From assembly GCF_000943565.1 (NCBI RefSeq), contig NZ_JTDW01000003.1, forward strand, positions 62,001 through 126,000: 64,000 bases of DNA, read 5' to 3'. The number at the start of each line of letters is the position of its first letter. The first letter of the stretch is position 1. A model generated the notes under the pieces. The model was not told where the DNA came from and did not search any database. It saw only the letters and a list, made by a program, of their open reading frames with translations. The position numbers and the translations under genes are program-made. This DNA comes from Neotamlana sedimentorum (GTDB lineage: Bacteria > Bacteroidota > Bacteroidia > Flavobacteriales > Flavobacteriaceae). Positions 50,809 through 60,600 of the stretch are shown one piece after another.

Positions 50809-52638
50809 TTATTTAAAATTATATTGTAAGCCAAAAAGTACGTTGCTTGGTGGCATTGGTGTAAAACCAGATTCAATATAATCGGCATCAAAAATATTGC
50901 TTGCTGTAAAAGTAAAGACTAAACGTTTAAGGTTTAAAACAACCGATGCATCCCAAACATTGTAGCTGTCGCCTGTGGTACGTTCGGCATGTTTGTAAAT
51001 AATATTCTGACTTAAATTTTTAAACAACTTTGTGCTTAATCGTGTTGTAAAATGGTGTTTCAATGTATTTAGCGAGTAACGCGATAGTGCTTCGTTTTGG
51101 TCTATTATATCATCTTCTAAAAAACTATAACCAATGGCTAAGGTTTGGTTAAAATTATTTAATTTAAAATTGTACGAGGCATCAAATTCAAACCCTTTAG
51201 TATTTACTTCTGCAATATTGGTTGCTGTAAAAGATTCTTCAGTTGTATTTTGCCTCACATAATCAATAAGGTTCTTGGCATCTCTATTAAAAGCCGCCAA
51301 GGTTACAGAGAATTTTTGCGTGAAATATTTTAGTCCAACCTCTTGAGCAAAGGCTTCTTCGGGTTCTAAGTCTGGGTTTCCAATACTTCCGCCACCATTA
51401 TAGTATAAATCCGTATAGGTAGGAATTCTATAAGTATAGCCAATGTTTCCGTAGGCTTTTAAGTTGTTTGAAATATCAAATCCAACATCTAATCCTGGAA
51501 AAGCATTAAATTTAAAATCCGAAAAATATGTTATGGCAACACCAGGAGTAAAGTCTAATCGGTTATTTGCAAATTCAAATCTATGTTCTAAAAAAGCGGT
51601 AGCCATAAAACGCTCACGTTGCCCTAAATTGTTACTTTTTAAATAGGTTTTAGAAAGGTCTATACCAAAACCAGTTTCGCCTAAATTAGAGGTGTAAGAT
51701 GCATTAGCTTCTGTTCCAATTTTATTCGAAATATGAAAGTTTCTAAAAAAATTAGGGTCGTCGCGTTGTAATAGAAACATATCTTGGTTTCGTTTCCAAT
51801 ACACACGAGGTTGAATTTTAAAGTTATTAGTTTTAAATTTAGAAGTAAAAGCAATTAAACTATTTTGCGTTTCTTCATATTCATTAAATCCCCAACTGGT
51901 TGGTGTGTAGAAATTTTCGGCACCAAAATGCTTTTCGAAAAATGTTGCTATCATTTCAATAGGTTGTGCTTTTTTGTTGAATACACTCTTTAAAAAATAA
52001 TTAGAATTTTCATAATCAGTGTTATTTCGGTAGCCTTCAGAGGTCATTTTTCCGGCATGAAAAATATGTGTTGAGTTTTCTAAATCCGAACCAATGGTTA
52101 CAGCGCCGTTAAGTTGTCCGAAGGAACCCGTTTCAATATTTGTAGAAATAGCGTTTTTTAGGTTAGATTTTGTTACAATATTAATAGCTCCAGTAAAAGC
52201 ATTTTGCCCAAAAACACGGGCTGCAGGACCTTTAATTATTTCTATACGCTCTATAACTTCTAATGGTAAAGCGGCATTCATGGTGTGATGGCCCGTTTGC
52301 GCATCGTCCATTTTTATGCCATCAATTAATAAAAGTGTTTGGTCGAATCCGCCACCACGAATGTATAAATCGGCTTGACTACCACCTGTACCACGTCTTC
52401 TAATATCTACACCTGCCACTTGCTGTAATAAATCTGCCATGTTGGTCGCGGCACTTTTTTTAATGTCCTCAGAAGAAACCACCGTTATGGTTCGAGAGTT
52501 TTCCTTAAACGGTAAATCAATTCTTGTAGAAGTAATAACAACTTCTTGCAACGAATCGGTTTTAACGGTTTCTTCTTGAGCAGCGAGGTTGATAATAGTA
52601 AATAATATAAATGTAAAGAGTGAAAATTTAGTTTTCAT
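50809..52638 (-). CDS. TonB-dependent outer-membrane receptor, BtuB/cobalamin-receptor-like size
   Basis: A 609-residue outer-membrane receptor. The signal peptide is MKTKFSLFTFILFTIINLAAQ. The TonB box region is LQEVVITSTR, and the plug has MADLLQQVAGVDIRRRGTGG, DLYIRGGGFDQTLLLIDGIK and ERIEIIKGPAARVFG. The barrel ends FGLQYNFK. It has no SusC-type N-terminal domain and no SusD partner, so it belongs to the siderophore/vitamin type. Its length resembles BtuB, but no cobalamin riboswitch is visible in the short upstream region. A MocR regulator is transcribed divergently and may control it. The ligand is unknown. Confidence 0.88.
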   Translation of the reverse strand: MKTKFSLFTFILFTIINLAAQEETVKTDSLQEVVITSTRIDLPFKENSRTITVVSSEDIKKSAATNMADLLQQVAGVDIRRRGTGGSQADLYIRGGGFDQTLLLIDGIKMDDAQTGHHTMNAALPLEVIERIEIIKGPAARVFGQNAFTGAINIVTKSNLKNAISTNIETGSFGQLNGAVTIGSDLENSTHIFHAGKMTSEGYRNNTDYENSNYFLKSVFNKKAQPIEMIATFFEKHFGAENFYTPTSWGFNEYEETQNSLIAFTSKFKTNNFKIQPRVYWKRNQDMFLLQRDDPNFFRNFHISNKIGTEANASYTSNLGETGFGIDLSKTYLKSNNLGQRERFMATAFLEHRFEFANNRLDFTPGVAITYFSDFKFNAFPGLDVGFDISNNLKAYGNIGYTYRIPTYTDLYYNGGGSIGNPDLEPEEAFAQEVGLKYFTQKFSVTLAAFNRDAKNLIDYVRQNTTEESFTATNIAEVNTKGFEFDASYNFKLNNFNQTLAIGYSFLEDDIIDQNEALSRYSLNTLKHHFTTRLSTKLFKNLSQNIIYKHAERTTGDSYNVWDASVVLNLKRLVFTFTASNIFDADYIESGFTPMPPSNVLFGLQYNFK

Positions 52639-52677
52639 TAGTTTGTTTTAATTTGATGCTGCAAAAATCGTAACTTT

Positions 52678-52722
52678 CCGGACGATTAAACTAGTCCAGT
52701 TTTAAAACCATGAATAGTCCGG
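52678..52722. promoter_or_regulatory. Three GTCCGG-type half-sites between receptor and MocR genes
   Basis: CCGGAC (52678-52683), GTCCAG (52694-52699, one mismatch) and GTCCGG (52717-52722, just inside the MocR gene). They form an inverted pair plus a direct copy in the 71-base divergent intergenic region. MocR proteins bind such repeated half-sites. Binding is inferred. Confidence 0.4.
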
Positions 52723-54206
52723 TTAGCGATTTGTTAAAACAACTTATAAGTTTCGATAAAAGTTTATCGCAACCTGTATATATACAAGTGTCTCAGCAAA
52801 TTATAAATGCTATACAGCGTGGGTATTTATCGAAAGGTAATAAACTACCTGGTACACGTGTTTTAAGCGAATTGTTATTTGTACACAGAAATACGGCTGT
52901 TGCTATTTACGACGAGTTAGCATCGCAAGGTTGGGTAGAAATTATAGCTAATAAAGGCACTTTTGTATTGTTTCCGGAAGAGAATGCTACAAAAATAAAA
53001 GCTTCAGCAGCATCAATTAATAAAGCTTATCAATATTCTGAATCAACGGGATTTTCTTTTCAGAAATCGTTTCATTTATCGCCAACTACGCAATCTTCCG
53101 AAGCTAAATATAGCATTAACGATGGTAAACCCGATTTACGTTTACACCCAGTGCATCAATTTTCGCGCTGGTATAGCGCCGCAATGAAGCGCAATACTTT
53201 GGTTGGAAAATGGAATAAATCCAACGAATCGCAAAGTACATTGTTTAAAACCCAATTGTGTAATTTTTTAAATACTACGCGAGGGTTTCATATTAAGCCT
53301 AGCAATATTGTAAGTACACGAAGCACCGAAATGAGTTTGTACATAGTTTCGCAATTACTAATTAAACCCAATGATATTGTTTTAGTTGGACAATTAAGTA
53401 ACTATGCTGCAAACATGATTTTTCAGCAAGCCGGTGCCACTATAATAACTATTCCGGTTGATGAAAACGGACTGGATATTGAATATATAAAAACGCATTT
53501 TATTAAAAACCGCATTCGCTGCGTTTACATTTGTGCTAATCGCGATTATCCAACTACCGTTTCTTTAAGTACCGAAAGGCGTTTACAATTGATGCAATTA
53601 GCAAAAACTTATGGTTTCGCCATTATTGAAGACGATTACGATTACGATTTTCAGTTCGATGGTTCTGCTATGTTACCTATGGCAAGTGCCGATGCCAATG
53701 GCATGATAATTTATTTAGGAAAAATGGGGCAATCGCTGTTTCCTAGTTTTCAAACGGGGTTTGTTGTAGCTCCAGATAATTTAATTTCTGAAGCGAAAAA
53801 CTATTTGCAGTTACTAGACCAACAAGGCGATTTAATACAGGAGCAAATGCTTTTGGAATTAATTTACGAAGGCGAAATTTACAGACTCCTTAAAAAGAAT
53901 GTGGTAACCTACAAACAGCGTCGCGATGCGTTATGCAAACAATTGAACTTGCATTTAAAAGATATAGTAACGTACAATATACCTAGCGGCGGATTAGCAA
54001 TTTGGTTGCAGTTTAAAACTAAAGTTTCATTAATTAAACTCGCTAAAGTGGCCCAAGAGCATGATTTACTTTTGCCTAAAACCGTTTTATACCAAGATCA
54101 AAATAATTGTGCGATTCGTTTTGGTTTTGGGCATTTAAATGAAGATGAGATTGAAATTGTAGTAAAAAAATTAAAAGTTGTTTATGACTCGGTGTCAAAC
54201 TCATGA
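52710..54206 (+). CDS. MocR-type regulator (GntR HTH plus PLP aminotransferase domain)
   Basis: A 498-residue regulator. The N-terminal GntR winged helix has 'YIQVSQQIINAIQRGYLSKG' and 'LFVHRNTAVAIYDELASQGW' (about 20-85). The large domain is aminotransferase fold type I, with YICANRDYPTTVSLSTERR, IIEDDYDYDFQFDG and the PLP lysine Lys338 in IYLGKMGQSLFPSFQTG. MocR proteins (PdxR, GabR) sense pyridoxal phosphate or an amino compound and activate neighbours. It is divergent from the TonB receptor with 71 bases between. The inducer cannot be told. Its 3' end overlaps the convergent DUF2007 gene by 25 bases. Confidence 0.88.
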   Translation: MNSPVSDLLKQLISFDKSLSQPVYIQVSQQIINAIQRGYLSKGNKLPGTRVLSELLFVHRNTAVAIYDELASQGWVEIIANKGTFVLFPEENATKIKASAASINKAYQYSESTGFSFQKSFHLSPTTQSSEAKYSINDGKPDLRLHPVHQFSRWYSAAMKRNTLVGKWNKSNESQSTLFKTQLCNFLNTTRGFHIKPSNIVSTRSTEMSLYIVSQLLIKPNDIVLVGQLSNYAANMIFQQAGATIITIPVDENGLDIEYIKTHFIKNRIRCVYICANRDYPTTVSLSTERRLQLMQLAKTYGFAIIEDDYDYDFQFDGSAMLPMASADANGMIIYLGKMGQSLFPSFQTGFVVAPDNLISEAKNYLQLLDQQGDLIQEQMLLELIYEGEIYRLLKKNVVTYKQRRDALCKQLNLHLKDIVTYNIPSGGLAIWLQFKTKVSLIKLAKVAQEHDLLLPKTVLYQDQNNCAIRFGFGHLNEDEIEIVVKKLKVVYDSVSNS

Positions 54207-54610
54207 TTACAATCTTCACATTTATATAAATGTTTGGTGTAAACGGGTAAATTTAATACAAGTAAATTAGTTAAAAGCGAAAAAATAAACGCAAAAAAGG
54301 ATTTTAAGCTTTTAATGGTGGAAAACAATTCTACTTTTTCACTATTGCATTTTGGACATTTTATGTTATTACCCGCTTCGTCGGTAGAGTATTTTTTAAT
54401 GCTATTTAAAATGGTTAGGGCTTCATTAAATTGGGATGACAAAACTTTTAGTTTTACACCACCAATGGCGTTACTAACCAAAGGATCGGTGTCTATGGTA
54501 ATATTATCGAATAAAAATACATTTATACCCTCTGCTTCCAACCGGCCTTTTATAATTTGGGCTTCGGTGGAATATTGAAATCGGGCTAAGGTTTTAAACG
54601 TTTCACTCAT
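54182..54610 (-). CDS. DUF2007 protein with C-terminal zinc ribbon
   Basis: A 142-residue protein from the ATG at 54610; the longer frame starts with TTG and adds ten unlikely residues. The N-terminal DUF2007 domain (MSETFKTLARFQYSTEAQII, then GRLEAEGINVFLFDN) is a ferredoxin-like putative signal-transducing domain. Residues about 83-142 hold two CxxC pairs (IKCPKCNSE and YKCEDCNHEF), a zinc ribbon interrupted by a hydrophobic stretch FFAFIFSLLTNLLVLNL. It could be anchored at the membrane. No function is known. Confidence 0.78.
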   Translation of the reverse strand: MSETFKTLARFQYSTEAQIIKGRLEAEGINVFLFDNITIDTDPLVSNAIGGVKLKVLSSQFNEALTILNSIKKYSTDEAGNNIKCPKCNSEKVELFSTIKSLKSFFAFIFSLLTNLLVLNLPVYTKHLYKCEDCNHEFDTES

Positions 54611-54649
54611 ATGATATTGAAGATACTGAATTAATTTCAATTAAAATTA

Positions 54650-54677
54650 TTGTTTTTCGATAATTTTTTTATATTTG
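54650..54677 (+). promoter_or_regulatory. Promoter of the DUF2975/XRE pair
   Basis: TTG at 54650-54652 and a perfect -7 TATATTTG at 54670-54677, with a 17-base spacer, as in the Bacteroidota consensus. It lies 25 bases before the DUF2975 ATG. Confidence 0.55.
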
Positions 54678-54694
54678 TTATTGTTAAACAATAA
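54678..54694. promoter_or_regulatory. Operator-like dyad TTATTGTT-A-AACAATAA
   Basis: A perfect 8-base inverted repeat with one central base, directly behind the -7 box and over the likely transcription start. The XRE regulator encoded at the end of the same operon is the obvious candidate to bind it and repress its own operon. Confidence 0.55.
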
Positions 54695-54702
54695 TTTTAG
54701 TT

Positions 54703-55185
54703 ATGGATTCTGGTGTAATTAATAGTCAAAGGTTTTTTATATTAATGTTTTTGGTTATTGTTTTAGATATCGCTTTTTCTGATTATTTCCCTTGGGTAAA
54801 AGCACTCTATACAAGCGATAATTTAGAGGTTATAGCTTTAAACGAAAAAATTACAAATCAAAATTTTAGTAAATTATTAGTGGTAAAAACACTTCGATTT
54901 TTAAGTGTGGCTTTTTTAGTAGTGGCCTTTTACTTTTATCATAAATTTTTAAAAAATATAAAGTCAAACGTTTTGTTTAATAAAGACAACTATCGTTTAT
55001 TATTTCGGGTGTCAACCTTTTTAATTGTATATGCTATTATCCATTATATTTTAAATTATTTCGATGTTGAACGAGGTTATTTTAATAACGGTTATGTAGT
55101 GTTTATTGCGATTACGATTTATTCGTTTGGTGAAATATTTAAGTATGCTACTAAGGTTAAAAACGAAAACGATTTAACAATTTAA
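54703..55185 (+). CDS. DUF2975 membrane protein
   Basis: A 160-residue membrane protein with four predicted helices: FFILMFLVIVLDIAFSDYF, LRFLSVAFLVVAFYFYHKFL, 'FRVSTFLIVYAIIHYILNYF' and YVVFIAITIYSFGEIFKYA. It matches the DUF2975 family, which in Bacteroidota and Firmicutes typically stands next to a YozG-like XRE regulator, as here (2 bases between). The pair may form a membrane-regulated switch. Its function is unknown. Confidence 0.85.
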   Translation: MDSGVINSQRFFILMFLVIVLDIAFSDYFPWVKALYTSDNLEVIALNEKITNQNFSKLLVVKTLRFLSVAFLVVAFYFYHKFLKNIKSNVLFNKDNYRLLFRVSTFLIVYAIIHYILNYFDVERGYFNNGYVVFIAITIYSFGEIFKYATKVKNENDLTI

Positions 55186-55187
55186 TT

Positions 55188-55394
55188 ATGCCAATAGTAG
55201 TAAACTTAGATTTGATACTTGCTAGTAGAAATATGAAAAGCAAAGAATTGGCAGAAATTATTGGTATTACAGAGGCTAATCTTTCTATTTTAAAATCTGG
55301 AAAAGCTAAAGCTGTTAGGTTTTCAACGCTGGAAGCTATTTGTGAAGCACTTGAGTGTCAGCCTGCTGATATTTTAGAGTATCAACAAGAATAA
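55188..55394 (+). CDS. YozG-like XRE transcriptional regulator
   Basis: A 68-residue cytoplasmic protein consisting of one Cro/CI-type HTH (ASRNMKSKELAEIIGITEAN, then LSILKSGKAKAVRFSTLEAI) and the end block CEALECQPADILEY typical of the YozG group. It follows DUF2975 by 2 bases and would control the shared promoter through the dyad at 54678-54694. Confidence 0.88.
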   Translation: MPIVVNLDLILASRNMKSKELAEIIGITEANLSILKSGKAKAVRFSTLEAICEALECQPADILEYQQE

Positions 55395-55429
55395 AATTGT
55401 ATTTTTGAACGAAACCATATTTTAATTTT

Positions 55430-55876
55430 ATGAAGTCTTTAGTTTATATTTTTCTATTTTTTATTACCCTAACTGCATTTTCTCAAAACAACTACATTGT
55501 TAAAACCGAAGATGGTCGTCGTGTGTTACTTAAAGCCGATTTTACTTGGGAATATATCGATTTAGAAGCGCCAAAAAACCAAATTTCGGAAGTTAAACCT
55601 ATAAAAAACAATGAAAATGCATGCCATGTACAGCCAAACTTTATTGAACCAGAATTAGATAATAAAGTTCAAAATCAATTAAAAAAAGGACGCGCAACTT
55701 TAAAACATATTAAACAAAAAGTGGCTAAAGATTTTCAATGTCCTGTAGATCAAGTGGTTTTGCTGGCGGTAAAAGAAAATAAAAAAACAGGAACTTATAA
55801 GTTTTGTGCCAACGGTGAAAAAGTGACTTATAAGCGTATAGGCCATAGCGTTGCAAAGAAAATAGAAGTGTTTTAG
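55430..55876 (+). CDS. DUF3157 family secreted protein
   Basis: A 148-residue protein with signal peptide MKSLVYIFLFFITLTAFSQ. After it comes the DUF3157-type entry NYIVKTEDGRRVLLKADFTW, followed by a basic region with two Cys (ENACHVQPN and YKFCANGEK). It is likely to be periplasmic. Function unknown. It lies 35 bases behind the XRE gene and overlaps the convergent gene by 4 bases. Confidence 0.75.
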   Translation: MKSLVYIFLFFITLTAFSQNNYIVKTEDGRRVLLKADFTWEYIDLEAPKNQISEVKPIKNNENACHVQPNFIEPELDNKVQNQLKKGRATLKHIKQKVAKDFQCPVDQVVLLAVKENKKTGTYKFCANGEKVTYKRIGHSVAKKIEVF

Positions 55877-56415
55877 CTTTTATAAACAATTGTATTAGTT
55901 TTTTTCGATGCCGTTTTATCAACCCATTTATGATAACCTCTTTTTCGTGCATCGAGTAAATCAATATTTAATTTTTCTGAAAAAAACTGGCCTTGTTTAA
56001 TGGCTTCATCGGCATCTGTTAAAGCCGCAAGATTAAGATTATCGTTTTTATTAAACCACATGTTTATTTCGTAACCATTTTGTGTTTGAAAAACCGAGAT
56101 GTATTCTAAGTTTTTTAAGTCTTGCCAGCTTTCGTTGTAAGTAAGCATGCCGATAGAATAGCTGTGTTTAATTTTTAGTTTTGTAAAATTTAAATGAATG
56201 TTGTGTTGTGCTATTAAAGGAATAAGAAAAACAAATAACACACCAAAAAACCAAACAAAATAGGTGATTATTGACCATTTTTGTGCTGTGTTGTATTCCG
56301 TTGTTGTAAAAAAATGAATTAAATAAGTGAAGAAACCCGAAAATGCTGCAGCAACAAAAACTTTTACCAGCCAAGGTCGTTGAGGTTCTTTAATAGTAAA
56401 TTCAATGGTATACAT
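55873..56415 (-). CDS. Two-helix membrane protein, hypothetical
   Basis: A 180-residue protein with two membrane helices, VKVFVAAAFSGFFTYLIHFF (about 17-36) and IITYFVWFFGVLFVFLIPLI (about 49-68). They are followed by a cytoplasmic beta-rich domain of 100 residues (LNFTKLKIKHSYSIGMLTYN, YISVFQTQNGYEINMWFNK) resembling bacterial PH-like domains. I have no family name for it. It lies downstream of dinB, 26 bases away, in the same orientation, so it may be cotranscribed with the polymerase genes. Confidence 0.65.
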   Translation of the reverse strand: MYTIEFTIKEPQRPWLVKVFVAAAFSGFFTYLIHFFTTTEYNTAQKWSIITYFVWFFGVLFVFLIPLIAQHNIHLNFTKLKIKHSYSIGMLTYNESWQDLKNLEYISVFQTQNGYEINMWFNKNDNLNLAALTDADEAIKQGQFFSEKLNIDLLDARKRGYHKWVDKTASKKTNTIVYKS

Positions 56416-56441
56416 GCTGTAAATATAAAACAGAATTGTAT

Positions 56442-57659
56442 TTATTGCCGTCTGTTTGCTAAAAGTGGTGGTGGTTCGCCGTTAAACGGATTCCAACGGC
56501 TAATGCTTTTGGCATCCATTCCAGCAGCATTTATTACGGCTCTATCGCCATAACGTACACGCATTTTATCTATAGCTTCAATTAATCGCAGTTGTTTTTC
56601 GTTGTCTTCAAATAAATTAATTTGGTGTCCGCCTTCAACTAAATGACTAAATTTTACGCCTATTAGTCTTACCAGTAGTCGTCGGTTATAAAGTTTATTA
56701 TACAAATCTAAAACCACAGGAATTATGGTGTGATCCATAGCGCTGTACGGAATACGTTGTTGTTGTGTATAAGTTTGAAAATCGGAATAACGAATTTTAA
56801 ACGTTACGCAAGCGGTTAATTTATTACCACGCCGTAATTGATAGGCTAAATTTTCGGCCATAGCTATAATAATGCCTTTTAGTTTAGCAACATCGGTAGT
56901 GTCTTTATTAAAAGTGCGTTCGGTTGAAATAGATTTACGTTCGTGATATTGTATTACAGGGCTATTATCTATACCGTTGGCTTTTTTCCAAATACTTAAT
57001 CCGTTTTTACCAAGTACACGATGCATGAGTTCCATAGGCATATCTTGTACTGTTTTTATGCGTTTTACACCTAAGTCGCACAAAGCTTTGTAAGTAACAT
57101 TGCCCACCATAGGTATTTTTTTAACCGAAAGTGGTGCTAAAAAGGGTTTTTCGGTACCCGAAATAATGCGTATTTCGTTATTTGGTTTGGCTTCCCCAGT
57201 TGCTATTTTCGATACGGTTTTGTTAATAGATAAGCCAAACGAAATAGGTAAACCGGTTTCTTTAATAATACGTTGGCGTAATTCGGTAGCCAGTTTATGG
57301 CAACCAAAAAACTTATCCATTCCGGTTAAATCTATATAAAACTCATCGATTGATGTTTTTTCGTATAGTGGTACAGTGTCTTTAATAACTTCGGTAACAT
57401 TTTGCGAAAACTTGGTGTAAATTCCAGAGTTTCCTCTTAAAATTATGGCTTCGGGACATAACTGTTTTGCTAATCGCATGGGCATTGCAGAGTGTATGCC
57501 AAAACGCCGAGCTTCGTAACTGCATGAAGCTACAACACCTCTATCGGAAGTGCCACCAATAAGCACGGGTTTATTGTTAAGACGACTGTCTAGCAACCGT
57601 TCGCAAGACACAAAAAAAGTGTCTAGATCCATATGAACTATAGAACGCTGAAAACTCAT
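56442..57659 (-). CDS. dinB: Y-family DNA polymerase IV
   Basis: A 405-residue translesion DNA polymerase. The metal-binding motifs are MDLDTFF (Asp11, Asp13) and SIDEFY (Asp105, Glu106). The little-finger domain contains VKKIPMVGNVTYKALCDLG and KGIIIAMAENLAYQLRRGNK. The frame opens further to 57725, but that part reads through the end of the upstream gene. The ATG at 57659 gives MSFQRSIVHMD, the normal start. It lies 13 bases behind the DnaE2-like gene and forms an operon with it, the layout of an inducible mutasome in Bacteroidota. Confidence 0.93.
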   Translation of the reverse strand: MSFQRSIVHMDLDTFFVSCERLLDSRLNNKPVLIGGTSDRGVVASCSYEARRFGIHSAMPMRLAKQLCPEAIILRGNSGIYTKFSQNVTEVIKDTVPLYEKTSIDEFYIDLTGMDKFFGCHKLATELRQRIIKETGLPISFGLSINKTVSKIATGEAKPNNEIRIISGTEKPFLAPLSVKKIPMVGNVTYKALCDLGVKRIKTVQDMPMELMHRVLGKNGLSIWKKANGIDNSPVIQYHERKSISTERTFNKDTTDVAKLKGIIIAMAENLAYQLRRGNKLTACVTFKIRYSDFQTYTQQQRIPYSAMDHTIIPVVLDLYNKLYNRRLLVRLIGVKFSHLVEGGHQINLFEDNEKQLRLIEAIDKMRVRYGDRAVINAAGMDAKSISRWNPFNGEPPPLLANRRQ

Positions 57660-57672
57660 AAAAACACAAAAA

Positions 57673-60600
57673 TTAGATAGATTTTGGAGACATTGGCGAT
57701 AGCTGATTCGCCTTATGGGTTGCAAAGCTTTTTTTATTCTGAAACGTTTTGTTTATCGAGTTTACAGCGTAACGCGGATCTTCAATAATAGCCGAACGTT
57801 CCATAGCCGAAACCTCAATAGTTACACAGTCGAATTCTACCGTAATTTTTCCAGTAATACTGTAAATACCTTTGCCTCGAAATGGGTGTTTTGAAGCTAT
57901 AGGCGGAAAGTGAACCGTATCGATAAAATTACCATCATAATCTAAAAAGGTGCCAAAATGCATGGTTTTACCATTGGCTGTTCTGGTGTTTTTTACGGTA
58001 ACCAAATAGCCTTCAATAGTTATTATTTTATTTTCAAGCCTTATTAAATGTGTGGCTCGTAAAGGGTTGTTTGTTGGGTTTTGTAGTAAATGAAACGGGT
58101 TGCATAACGGGAAACCAAGAAGTTCCATTTCATCGAAAGCATGTTCTAAACCCGAACTAGATAATTGAGGTGTTTTATAGTTGATGCGTTGGGTTTTAAA
58201 AAGTGTTATAACGTGGTCTTTTATAACTGTTTTGCTTATTTTTAGGTGTGCTTCCCAGAGTAATTCTCGCTTGTTAATACCTGTAAATCTAAAAGCATTA
58301 ATTTTTATTAATATTGAAATTTGCTCAATAGAAATAGGTACACGCTCAATAAAATGATCTAAACTTTTAAAAATTCCATTTTTTTGGCGTTCATCAATAA
58401 TTCTAATACTAATTTTTTGTTCTAAAGCATGTAAAAACATAAACCCTAAAACAATAGTTTTCCCTTTAATTATGGTTTGGTTAAAACTTTGGTTTATGCA
58501 AGGTGCTTCAATAATACCTTGATGCATTCTGGCTTCGTGTACATACAATTCGGTACTATAAAATCCGCCAAAATTATTAATAGTCGCTACCATGTATTCC
58601 AATGGGAAATAAGCTTTTAAAAATAAACTTTGATAACTTTCTACAGCATACGAAGCCGAGTGTCCTTTGGCAAAGGCATAACCTGCAAAACTTTCTATTT
58701 GGCGCCAAATATCTTGTGTGGTAGCTTCGGCTTCACCTTTTTGTTTACAGTTATTAAAAAACAGTTGTTTAACTTGTAAAAACTCTTCGCGAGACCTAAA
58801 TTTTCCCGACATACCACGTCGTAACTTATCGGCTTCACCTAAAGTTAATCCGCCATAAATATGGGCTACTTTAATTACATCTTCTTGGTAAACCATAACG
58901 CCGTAAGTTTCGGGCATTATTTTAAGCAAAACAGGATGTGCTTTTTTAATGCGCTCGGGGTAGCGGTAGCGTAAAATATACTCGCGCATCATACCAGATT
59001 TTGCTACTCCAGGACGAATTATAGAACTAGCGGCTACCAAGCCCAAATAATTATCGACCTGCAGTTTTTTAAGCAGCATGCGCATGGCGGGAGATTCTAC
59101 GTAAAAACAACCAATAGCTTTAGCATTTTTTAGTAAATATTTAATGCGCTTGTCTTGTTTAAAACGTTTAATGTCATGAATATCTATAGGTGCTTTTTCT
59201 GGGTGATTGTATTTAACTATTTGTACGGCATCTTTAATTTTTCCTAAACCACGCTGACTTAAAATATCGAATTTATACAAGCCAATATCTTCGGCTACAA
59301 CCATATCGAAATGCGTAGTAGCGTAACCTTTTGGTGGCAAAAAGGTGGCGGTGTAGTAATGTATAGGCTTTTCTGAAATAATAATACCGCTAGCGTGAAT
59401 ACCTAAATAGTTGGGAAAGCCTTGAATGTATTCGCTGTATTTTATAACCAATTGCGAGAGTTTATCTAGGTTTTGTATTTGGTATTTGCCACGTGTAAGT
59501 TTGTCTATTTCGGTTTTAGGTAAGCCAAAAACTTTACCTAATTCGCGTACGGCAGCTTTAAACTTAAAAGTGTTATAAACGGTTATTAGCGCCGTGTTTT
59601 TAAAGGTTTTAAATATAAAATTGGTAACATCGTCGCGATCGGTCCACGAAAAATCAATGTCGAAATCGGGTGGGTTTTTACGATATAAATTTATAAAGCG
59701 CTCGAAATACAAATCGAGTTCTACGGGGTCTACATCGGTAATTCTAAGTAAATAAGCAACAATACTATTGGCGCCACTACCACGACCAACGTGGTAATAC
59801 CCTTTGCTGCGGGCATATTCTAAAATGCGCCAGTTAATAAGAAAGTACGATACAAAACCTTTCTCTTTTATAATATTAAGCTCCTTTTTTATACGTTCCC
59901 GAATAATAGTGGTAGAAGGAGTATAGCGGTAAGGCAAGCCTTCATAAGTTAGTTTTTTTAGCAATTCGAAATCGGATGCTTCAGTTTTAGTGTAAGATTT
60001 TTGATTGTTTGGTGTTTCTTGAGAAAAATTGAATTCAATTTGGCAACCTTCTAAAACCGACTTGGTGTTTTTTATAAGTTGTGGGAATTCGTTATAAGTA
60101 TCGCATAAATCATTATAAGGCAACATTATATCATTAGGTTGGCCTTCTTCGTTTTTCGAAAGTTTGCTTAATAGTGTATTATTATCGATAGCGCGTAATA
60201 AACGATGTGTGTTAAAGCCTTTTTTGTTTTGAAAAGAGACTGTTTTTAAAATAACTAGTTTGTGTTGTAGTTTATTCCATTTCGAGAATTTAAGCGCGTT
60301 GAGGTCTTGAGGCTTTATACCTAAAAATTCGTTATGCTTTAAATTGTAATTTACACCGTTTTTATACGGATAAATAACAAAAGTGTCGTTTAACTCTGGT
60401 GCGGTTTCGGGAATTTTTAAGGTGTCGTCGTGCAAAAATGTAGAGAGGTAGCTATTTATGTTTTTAAAACCATTGTTGTTTTTTGCTAATAATACAAATT
60501 GCTGTTGTGCGCCGTTTCTAAAATCGACACCAAGTACGGGTTTTATGTTGTGTTTTTCCGAAAGGCGAACAAAATCTAAACTTGCCGAGGTGTTATTTAT

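Noticed and set aside
52639-52709. Cobalamin riboswitch before the TonB receptor
   Set aside because: The gap is only 71 bases and shows no conserved B12-box sequence, so a B12 receptor is not supported.
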